From: Myxococcales bacterium
GTDB taxonomy: Bacteria; Myxococcota_A; Polyangia; Polyangiales; JADJMO01
Direction of reading: 5' to 3'
DNA length: 8,411 nt
Assembly: GCA_021783935.1 (NCBI GenBank)
Contig: JAJXTK010000264.1
Location: forward strand, 1 to 8,411
The notes below the pieces were generated by a model that was not told the origin of the DNA, ran no database searches, and saw only the letters and a list, made by a program, of their open reading frames with translations. Below are positions 1-6,287 of this stretch, piece by piece (the stretch's first letter is position 1; each line of letters starts with the position of its first letter). The position numbers and the translations under genes were made by a program.

Positions 1-393
1 GGCGGGCGGCGGCGCGGCCGGCTCGAACCCGGCCCCGGGAGGCCCACCGAACGCGGGCGGGGCTGCGGGCGGCGCGCCGAGCGGCGGAGCGGGCGGAGGC
101 GGCGCTCCGAAGGCTGGCGCGGCGGGTGGCGGCGGAGCCGGCGCTGGCATCGGCATGCCCGGGGCCATGCCGACCATCGTGCCCTTGATGTTGGGCTTCG
201 GTGGCGCGGCGGGGGCCGGCGGTGCAGCGGGGGCCGGCGGTGCAGCGGGGGCCGGGGGCGCAGCCTGCGGCTGGTTCATCATGAGCATCGTGCCCTTGAA
301 CTTCGGCGCAGCCCCACCCTTCAGGTTGAAGCCACACTTGGTGCACGTCGCCGCAGTCTCGGGGTTCTGAGTACCGCAGTTCGGGCAAAACAC
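1..393 (-). CDS. Zinc-ribbon protein with Pro/Ala-rich tail (partial, 3' end beyond window)
   Basis: Reading the minus strand from a GTG at 393 gives 131 codons without a stop up to the left edge. The N-terminus is a compact zinc ribbon: CPNC at residues 3-6 and CTKC at 17-20, matching the small zinc_ribbon-type folds often found at the N-terminus of bacterial regulatory or membrane-associated proteins. After the ribbon the chain is low-complexity Pro/Ala, including three tandem PPAPAA units (about residues 46-63). It carries two similar short motifs, FKGTMLMM (32-39) and IKGTMVGM (69-76). There is no membrane segment in the visible part. The start is supported by AAAGGGAGG ending 6 bases before the GTG and by the ribbon beginning at residue 3. 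It is transcribed divergently from the nuo operon, so a functional link is not implied. The zinc ribbon is clear; the role is unknown, and any catalytic or membrane domain would lie beyond the window. Confidence 0.82.
   Translation of the reverse strand, partial: MFCPNCGTQNPETAATCTKCGFNLKGGAAPKFKGTMLMMNQPQAAPPAPAAPPAPAAPPAPAAPPKPNIKGTMVGMAPGMPMPAPAPPPPAAPAFGAPPPPAPPLGAPPAAPPAFGGPPGAGFEPAAPPPA
206..259. repeat. Three tandem 18-bp units inside the zinc-ribbon gene
   Basis: Three head-to-tail copies of an 18-bp unit (206-223, 224-241, 242-259) differ at only a few bases. On the minus strand each encodes PPAPAA or a close variant. The period is a multiple of three, so copy-number change by slippage would keep the reading frame. 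It explains the Gly/Ala-rich shadow translation seen on the plus strand here. Confidence 0.85.
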
Positions 394-399
394 GCTCGG

Positions 400-408
400 C
401 CTCCCTTT
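400..408 (-). promoter_or_regulatory. Ribosome binding site of the zinc-ribbon gene
   Basis: On the minus strand the sequence AAAGGGAGG lies 6 bases before the GTG at 393. It is the strongest Shine-Dalgarno match in the intergenic region and decides the non-ATG start of this gene. Confidence 0.75.
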
Positions 409-452
409 CGACGGTTCGCGGTCGGCGAGGCCTCCGCGGGTGGATCGTGCGC

Positions 453-469
453 ACGGACCACCGGTCCGT
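453..469. repeat. Perfect inverted repeat ACGGACC-N3-GGTCCGT
   Basis: Two perfect 7-base arms flank a 3-base centre. It lies between the candidate promoter of the zinc-ribbon gene and its start codon, so it could be an operator or a leader hairpin. It has no following T-run, so it is not a classical intrinsic terminator. Chance occurrence cannot be excluded. Confidence 0.5.
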
Positions 470-486
470 TGCGCGAAGCGGCGCCG

Positions 487-516
487 AGACTACACGCACG
501 CCGACGAAGTCCTCAA
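487..516 (-). promoter_or_regulatory. Candidate promoter of the zinc-ribbon gene
   Basis: On the minus strand TTGAGG (516-511) is followed after 18 bases by TAGTCT (492-487). The first four bases of the -35 box match consensus, and the -10 keeps the conserved T, A and final T. Transcription would begin near 480, giving a leader of about 85-90 bases that contains the dyad at 453-469. The match is modest, and in such GC-rich DNA it is only a candidate. Confidence 0.35.
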
Positions 517-523
517 GCGCCAT

Positions 524-542
524 TGTCGATCGGATCTCGACA
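524..542. repeat. Spaced dyad TGTCGA-N7-TCGACA
   Basis: Perfect 6-base arms are separated by 7 bases, giving a 19-bp operator-like element. It sits immediately upstream of the candidate minus-strand -35 box and more than 110 bases upstream of the candidate nuo promoter. The regulator, if any, cannot be named. Confidence 0.4.
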
Positions 543-589
543 GGTCTTCTGGGGTTCGCGCGCGCGATGCGCTCCGGACGTCGAGCGTC

Positions 590-601
590 GCGCACGTGCG
601 C
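590..601. repeat. 12-bp perfect palindrome GCGCACGTGCGC
   Basis: A contiguous perfect palindrome with a CACGTG core lies about 57 bases upstream of the TTGACA box facing nuoE, a position suited to an activator or repressor site. GC-rich palindromes arise easily by chance in this composition. Confidence 0.4.
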
Positions 602-657
602 ACGAACGCGAAGGAAACGCGAGAGGTTCGGGCGCTGCTCGAATGCGTTTCCACTGC

Positions 658-687
658 TTGACACTCGGATGGCGCGACCACTAGCGT
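658..687 (+). promoter_or_regulatory. Candidate housekeeping-type promoter of the nuo operon
   Basis: A perfect TTGACA (658-663) is followed after 18 bases by TAGCGT (682-687), which keeps the conserved first T, the A and the last T of a -10 box. Transcription would start near 694, leaving a leader of roughly 107 bases before the nuoE ATG at 802. A perfect -35 hexamer is notable in DNA this GC-rich, and no other promoter-like site is evident in front of the operon. Confidence 0.5.
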
Positions 688-728
688 GCGCGGCGCCACG
701 GCCCGGGCCGGGCGATCCGATGACGTTC

Positions 729-747
729 CGCGTGCGCGCCGCACGCG
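729..747 (+). other. GC hairpin in the predicted nuo leader
   Basis: CGCGTGCG and CGCACGCG form a perfect 8-bp stem around a CGC loop, 54 bases before the nuoE start and downstream of the predicted transcription start. No U-run follows, so it does not look like an intrinsic terminator. It could affect mRNA stability or translation of nuoE, or be a DNA dyad. Confidence 0.45.
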
Positions 748-801
748 TGTCGGTTCGCAGATCCACCGGCGTCGCCAGCGCGACGGGCCACGACGCGACC
801 C

Positions 802-1287
802 ATGCCCTTCGAACCGACCCCCGAGCGCGCGAAAGAGATCGAGGAGATCCTCTCGCGCTACCCGTTGAAGCAGGCCGCCTGCCTCCCGCTCTTGCACCTG
901 TGCCAGGAGCAAGAGGGGTGGTGCTCCGAGGAGGTGATCGACTTCGTCGCGCGCCGGCTCGAGCTGCCGACCGCGCACGTAGTCGGCGTCGTCACCTTCT
1001 ACACGCTGTTCAACCAGAAGCCCGTCGGCAAGCACCAGATTTGGGTCTGCCGCACGCTCCCCTGCGCGCTGCGCGGCGGCGAGGACCTGCTTCACCACTG
1101 CGAGCACCGCCTCGGGATCCACGATGGCGAGACCACGCCCGACGGCCTCATCACGCTGCGCAGCGCCGAGTGCCTCGCGTCGTGCGCCACCGCGCCGATG
1201 ATGCAGGTCGACAAGGCCTACCACGAGAATCTCACCCCCGAAGGGCTCGACGAGATCCTCACCAAGCTGGGCGCGAACCTCCGCTGA
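802..1287 (+). CDS. nuoE: NADH-quinone oxidoreductase subunit E (24 kDa-type, [2Fe-2S])
   Basis: The 161-residue product matches the NuoE/24-kDa family in length and layout. An N-terminal helical bundle starts with PTPERAKEIEEILSRYP, followed by the VTFYTLFNQKPVGKH segment and then a thioredoxin-like [2Fe-2S] domain. The four cluster ligands are visible: C83 and C88 in CRTLPC, and C124 and C128 in ECLASC, the family's C-x4-C and C-x3-C spacing. In complex I this cluster (N1a) sits next to the FMN of NuoF on the cytoplasmic tip. The ATG at 802 is the only usable start, because an in-frame stop lies at 721-723 with no ATG, GTG or TTG between. Its Shine-Dalgarno is weak. It is the first gene of the operon and precedes nuoF by 18 bases. 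A hydrogenase or formate dehydrogenase diaphorase role is unlikely given the downstream membrane-arm genes. Confidence 0.96.
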   Translation: MPFEPTPERAKEIEEILSRYPLKQAACLPLLHLCQEQEGWCSEEVIDFVARRLELPTAHVVGVVTFYTLFNQKPVGKHQIWVCRTLPCALRGGEDLLHHCEHRLGIHDGETTPDGLITLRSAECLASCATAPMMQVDKAYHENLTPEGLDEILTKLGANLR

Positions 1288-1305
1288 GCGCGGGCCGGAA
1301 CCACG

Positions 1306-2652
<1,347 letters not shown>

Positions 2653-2661
2653 GGAGCGCGC

Positions 2662-3282
2662 ATGTTCGCCGGCTACGATACGCTCGAGCTCATCTACTTC
2701 GCCATCTGCGCGCTCGTCGCGATCGGCGGAGCGCTCGGCACGGTGACCTTCCCGAACCCCATCCGCGGGGCCATGTCGCTGCTGTTCACGATCCTCGCGA
2801 TCGCGGGCATGTACCTGCAGCTGCACGCGCCCTTCCTCGCGGCGGTCCAGCTGATCGTCTACGCGGGCGCGGTCGTCGTCCTCTTCCTCTTCGTGATCAT
2901 GCTGATCGGCCCCGCGGCCAACCCGCCGCACGACGGGCGCGGCGTGCTCGCGCGCACGGTCGGCGGCATCGCGGCGAGCCTCTTCGTGCTGCAGACGGTG
3001 CTCGTCCTGTCGCACAAGGTCGTCGGCCGCGTGCCGATCGCGCAGGAGGGGTTCGGCTCGGTCGACGCGTTCGGTCAGCAGCTCTTCGGCGACTGGCTCG
3101 TCCCCTTCGAGGCCTCGAGCTTCCTGCTCATGGTCGCCATCATCGGCGCGGTCGCCGTCGCGCGCGGCAAGCAGCCCGATCCCCAGGCCGAGCAGTCCGA
3201 AGACGATGCCACGGGCCCCAAAGAGCTCGGCGCCCCGTCGTCCTCGTTGAAGGTCCAGAGCAAGAGCGGAGCGCACGCGTGA
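2662..3282 (+). CDS. nuoJ: NADH-quinone oxidoreductase subunit J (membrane)
   Basis: The 206-residue membrane protein has five predicted helices near residues 8-28, 33-52, 58-83, 97-117 and 149-168. The diagnostic stretch is NPIRGAMSLLFTI (32-44), followed by FLAAVQLIVYAGAVVVLFLF (58-77). The latter is the NuoJ TM3, known in family structures to carry a pi-bulge linked to coupling between the quinone site and the pumping arm; the conserved Y67 and G69 are present. After TM5 there is a polar tail of about 38 residues rich in Gln, Asp, Ser and Lys, without a recognised domain. A GAGGAG ribosome binding site (2651-2656) overlaps the nuoF stop and sits 5 bases before the ATG. The end overlaps the nuoK start by 4 bases, which suggests translational coupling. 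Confidence 0.95.
   Translation: MFAGYDTLELIYFAICALVAIGGALGTVTFPNPIRGAMSLLFTILAIAGMYLQLHAPFLAAVQLIVYAGAVVVLFLFVIMLIGPAANPPHDGRGVLARTVGGIAASLFVLQTVLVLSHKVVGRVPIAQEGFGSVDAFGQQLFGDWLVPFEASSFLLMVAIIGAVAVARGKQPDPQAEQSEDDATGPKELGAPSSSLKVQSKSGAHA
3268..3271 (+). promoter_or_regulatory. Ribosome binding site deciding the nuoK GTG start
   Basis: GGAG inside the end of nuoJ lies 7 bases before the GTG at 3279. Together with the GTGA stop/start overlap it fixes the nuoK start and implies coupled translation. Confidence 0.6.
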
Positions 3283-3590
3283 ACGCCATCCCCATTCCCG
3301 CCTTCCTCGTCGTCGCCGCGATCCTCTTCGGGATCGGGGCGGTCGGCTTCTTGGTCCGGCGCAACGTGCTCGTCGCGCTCATGAGCATCGAGCTGATGCT
3401 CAACGCCGTGAACGTCACCTTCGTGGCGTTCAACCGCCTGCACGCCGACGCGCACGTCGGCCAGCTGTTCGCCTTCTTCAACATCGCGGTCGCCGCGGCC
3501 GAAGCCGCAGTCGGCCTCGCGATCGTCCTCTCGTTCTTCCGGCTCCGTCGCACGGTGCGCTCCGACGCCGGCGACCTGCTGAAGAACTGA
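3279..3590 (+). CDS. nuoK: NADH-quinone oxidoreductase subunit K (membrane)
   Basis: The 103-residue product fits the NuoK/ND4L family (about 100 residues) with three helices at about 8-26, 30-51 and 62-87. The two membrane-buried glutamates needed for proton translocation in this family are present: E38 in MSIELMLNAVN and E75 in AVAAAEAAVGLAIV, corresponding to E36 and E72 of E. coli. The start is a GTG at 3279 within a GTGA overlap with the nuoJ stop. GGAG at 3268-3271 lies 7 bases upstream, and the resulting N-terminus (MNAIPIPAFL) aligns with family starts. The same frame is open further upstream inside nuoJ, but that part is an Arg-rich shadow and not NuoK. Confidence 0.94.
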   Translation: MNAIPIPAFLVVAAILFGIGAVGFLVRRNVLVALMSIELMLNAVNVTFVAFNRLHADAHVGQLFAFFNIAVAAAEAAVGLAIVLSFFRLRRTVRSDAGDLLKN

Positions 3591-3611
3591 CGCTGTCGTC
3601 GAGCCAGCACG

Positions 3612-6278
3612 ATGGAACACCACCTCCTCTTCCAACCCGACGACTGGACGCCGCTCGCGTGGATCCTCGGCGCGCCGCTGTTCGGCGCGTTCTTCAACGG
3701 GGTCTTCGGCAAGCGCCTCGGCAAGAACGCGGTGCGCACGATGGCCGTCGCCGTCATGGCGGTCTCGTTCGCGGCGGCGCTCTACACCTTCCTCCAGCTG
3801 CACGAGTTCCGTCACGGGCTCGAGGCGGCGATGGGGGCCGCCGCCAGCCACGGCGGCGTGAAGGAAGGCGCCGAGCTCACCGAGCCGACGCGCTTCACCT
3901 GGCTCGCGTGGAAGTGGCTCTCGATGCCCTCGGCCGACGGCGGCGGGCGACTCGGGATCGACGCGAAGTTCATGGTCGACGAGCTCTCGGGCGTGATGAT
4001 GCTCGTCGTCACCGGCGTCGGCTTTCTCATCCACGTCTACTCGACCAGCTACATGGCGAAGGACCCGAGCTACCACCGGTTCTTCGCCTACCTGAACCTC
4101 TTCATCTTCGCGATGCTCGTCCTGATCCTCGGGGCGAACATGCCGCTCTTGTTCGTCGGCTGGGAGGGGGTCGGGCTCTGCTCGTACCTGCTGATCGGCT
4201 TCTGGTTCGACAAGGAGGCCAACGCCGCCGCGGGGCGCAAGGCGTTCATCGCCAACCGTATCGGCGACGTCGGCATGCTCGGCGGCATGTTCCTGCTCGC
4301 GTACTACGCGGGCGCGCTCGATTGGACCGGCATCACGCACGGCTCGCAGGGGCTCTTGCAGCCGATCACGCTCTATCAGGCGGCCGATCCGGCCAAGAGC
4401 ATCACCGTCAGCGCCGCGACGCTCACGGGCCTCGCGCTGCTGCTCGGGTGCACCGGCAAGAGCGCGCAGATCCCCCTCTACGTCTGGCTCCCCGACGCGA
4501 TGGCGGGCCCCACGCCGGTCTCCGCGCTCATCCACGCGGCGACCATGGTCACGAGCGGCCTCTACCTGATCGCTCGCCTCAACGTCGTCTTCACGTTCTC
4601 GCCGTTCGCGATGGCGGTCGTCGCCAGCGTCGGCGCGGCGACGGCGCTGTTCGCGGCGACGATCGGCCTCGTGCAGAACGACATCAAGAAGGTCCTCGCG
4701 TACTCCACCGTGAGTCAGCTCGGGTACATGTTCCTGGGCGTCGGCACGGGCGCCTTCGCGATGGGCTTCTTCCACGTCTTCACCCACGCGTTCTTCAAGG
4801 CGGCGCTCTTCCTCGGCTCGGGCTCGGTGATCCACGCGATGCACGCGCGGATCCACGACGACGTGAAGAGCCAGGACATGCGCCTGATGGGCGGCCTCAA
4901 GAAGTACATGCCCTGGACGTACTTCTCGATGGGCGCCGCCACGCTGGCGATCGCGGGCATGCCGCTCTTCTCGGGCTTCTTCTCGAAGGACGGCATTCTC
5001 TTCCACGCCTACGCCAACCGTGTCGTGCACCCGTTCAAGCACACGGCCGAGCACATCGTCGAGTTGTGCAAGACGAATCCGAAGATGCCGGCGTGCGGCG
5101 CGGCGGAGCAGCAACTCGCCGCGTACTGGGAGGCGCCGCGCTGGCTCGGGCCGACGCTGTTCACGGTCGGCGTGATCGCCGCGGCGCTCACCGCCTTCTA
5201 CATGTTCCGCCTCATGTTCATGACGTTCTGGGGCGAGTTCAAGGGGTGGAAGGTCGATTCGGCGGCGCCGCTCGCGCTCGATCCGTTCGCCAACGAGGAG
5301 CCGCTGGTCGACGAGCCCGAGGCTCATGAGGCGCACGCCCACGGCGAGCAGGCGCACGACGAAGAGCATGGCCACGAGGAGCACGGTCATCACCACGAGG
5401 ACCTCGCGACGCCCGCGGCGCCCCCCGCGGAGGCGCCGTGGACCATGGCGCTGCCCGTCGCCATCCTCGCGGTGTTCGCGGTGTTCGCCGGCTTCCTCTA
5501 CGCGGAGCCGCTGCGCATCGAGCCGCTCGGTCACTGGCTCGACCCGGTGTTCCACCACGTCAACATGGTCAGCGTGCACCTCAAGGAAGGGGCCGAGCAG
5601 CTCGAGAAGCCGCTGATGGTGCCGGGCGTCCTCGCGTTCCTGATCGGCTCGGGCATCGCGTACCTCTGGTACGTGAAGGGCGAGGGGAAGACCCCGGCCG
5701 AGCTCGCCGCCGCGTGGCCGCGCCTGCACCGGGCGGCGCTCAACAAGTGGTACGTCGATGAGCTCTACGACGCGACCATCATCGAGGGGACCGACGCCCT
5801 CGCCGATGGCGCCGCGCTCATGGACACCTGGGTCGTCGACGGCATCTTGGCGAAGCTCACCTCGGCGATCGCCTCGGGCCTCGGCGCCGTGCTCCGCGCG
5901 TTCCAGAACGGCGTGGTGCACGTCTACGCCGCGGGCATCGCGATCGGCGCGCTCGGACTCTTCGTCTTCTTCGGTCGGCCTCACGCCGACGTGGCGACGA
6001 CGAAGGCGGGCGAGCAGTTCACGATCGAGGCGACCCCCGGGCTCGGCTACGAGTACAAGTGGGACCTCGGCGACGGCAAGGCCGACCAGCAGTACACGAC
6101 GGGCGAGGCGGCGCTGAAGCGCTCGATCACCGTGAAGCAAGACGAGACCAAGAAGGTCAAGCTCACCGTGAAGAACGCTTTCGGCCGCGAGGTCGTCCGC
6201 GAGGTCCAGATCCGCAATCCGAAGCCGGCGCCCACGTCGTCGGCGCTCGGGCTCCCCGGCGCGCCCGGCGGCCAGTAG
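3612..6278 (+). CDS. nuoL: NADH-quinone oxidoreductase subunit L, enlarged, with C-terminal PKD-like domain
   Basis: NuoL is the distal antiporter-like proton-pumping subunit of complex I. Family pump residues are visible: E185 in VGWEGVGLCSYLLIGFWF, K283 in TGKSAQIPLYVWLPDAMAGP, H308 in SALIHAATM, H392 and K396 in THAFFKAALF, and K459/D460 in FFSKDGIL. The C-terminal part has the long lateral helix region (about 700-765, NKWYVDELYDATI) and a final helix near 769-788. At 888 residues it is far longer than E. coli NuoL (613). The extra length comes mainly from three places: an insertion at about 467-511 with C486 and C495 between the TM12 and TM13 equivalents, a His-rich acidic loop at 571-597 before the TM14 equivalent, and about 100 residues after the last helix that resemble a PKD/Ig-like domain plus a Pro-rich tail. 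The reading frame is continuous with uniform codon bias. It follows nuoK by 21 bases with a weak Shine-Dalgarno. Confidence 0.96.
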   Translation: MEHHLLFQPDDWTPLAWILGAPLFGAFFNGVFGKRLGKNAVRTMAVAVMAVSFAAALYTFLQLHEFRHGLEAAMGAAASHGGVKEGAELTEPTRFTWLAWKWLSMPSADGGGRLGIDAKFMVDELSGVMMLVVTGVGFLIHVYSTSYMAKDPSYHRFFAYLNLFIFAMLVLILGANMPLLFVGWEGVGLCSYLLIGFWFDKEANAAAGRKAFIANRIGDVGMLGGMFLLAYYAGALDWTGITHGSQGLLQPITLYQAADPAKSITVSAATLTGLALLLGCTGKSAQIPLYVWLPDAMAGPTPVSALIHAATMVTSGLYLIARLNVVFTFSPFAMAVVASVGAATALFAATIGLVQNDIKKVLAYSTVSQLGYMFLGVGTGAFAMGFFHVFTHAFFKAALFLGSGSVIHAMHARIHDDVKSQDMRLMGGLKKYMPWTYFSMGAATLAIAGMPLFSGFFSKDGILFHAYANRVVHPFKHTAEHIVELCKTNPKMPACGAAEQQLAAYWEAPRWLGPTLFTVGVIAAALTAFYMFRLMFMTFWGEFKGWKVDSAAPLALDPFANEEPLVDEPEAHEAHAHGEQAHDEEHGHEEHGHHHEDLATPAAPPAEAPWTMALPVAILAVFAVFAGFLYAEPLRIEPLGHWLDPVFHHVNMVSVHLKEGAEQLEKPLMVPGVLAFLIGSGIAYLWYVKGEGKTPAELAAAWPRLHRAALNKWYVDELYDATIIEGTDALADGAALMDTWVVDGILAKLTSAIASGLGAVLRAFQNGVVHVYAAGIAIGALGLFVFFGRPHADVATTKAGEQFTIEATPGLGYEYKWDLGDGKADQQYTTGEAALKRSITVKQDETKKVKLTVKNAFGREVVREVQIRNPKPAPTSSALGLPGAPGGQ
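5994..6221 (+). other. PKD/Ig-like domain encoded at the NuoL C-terminus
   Basis: NuoL residues about 795-870 follow the last membrane helix and look like a PKD domain. A strand (EQFTIEATPG) leads to YEYKWDLGDG with the family's W-D-x-G-D-G signature (817-822). Then come QYTTGEAALKRSITV and a closing pair of strands, KKVKLTVKNAFG and VVREVQI. PKD domains are beta-sandwiches normally found outside the cytoplasm. By the known NuoL topology, with the lateral helix on the cytoplasmic side and the last helix crossing outward, this domain would face the periplasm. The usual histidine and tyrosine of the HxY segment is only partly recognisable, so a divergent Ig-like fold is the cautious reading. 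Confidence 0.7.
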
Positions 6279-6281
6279 AGG
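6278..6281 (+). promoter_or_regulatory. Ribosome binding site supporting the extended nuoM start
   Basis: GAGG overlaps the last base of the nuoL stop and lies 6 bases before the ATG at 6288. No comparable signal lies before in-frame start codons nearer the position where NuoM homologs usually begin, so it supports the long N-terminus. Confidence 0.6.
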
Positions 6282-6287
6282 CGAGCG

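Larger units (their letters stand above)
394..801. other. Divergent intergenic region between the zinc-ribbon gene and nuoE
   Basis: These 408 bases separate two divergent starts. No convincing gene lies here: open frames on either strand have high-GC random composition (Arg/Ala-rich) and no good start signal. The frame of nuoE has a stop at 721-723 and no ATG, GTG or TTG between it and 802. The stretch holds candidate promoters for both directions, three perfect dyads at 453-469, 524-542 and 590-601, and a GC hairpin at 729-747. Control sequence for both transcripts is the simplest reading. Confidence 0.7.

Noticed and set aside
700..709. GGCCCGGGCC palindrome in the nuoE leader
   Set aside because: A 10-bp all-G/C palindrome is expected by chance at this composition and has no supporting context.
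686..868. Possible leader peptide or upstream ORF running into nuoE
   Set aside because: It begins with a GTG lying in the candidate promoter -10 region, so it would not be transcribed from there. Its product is Arg-rich and it has no ribosome binding site.
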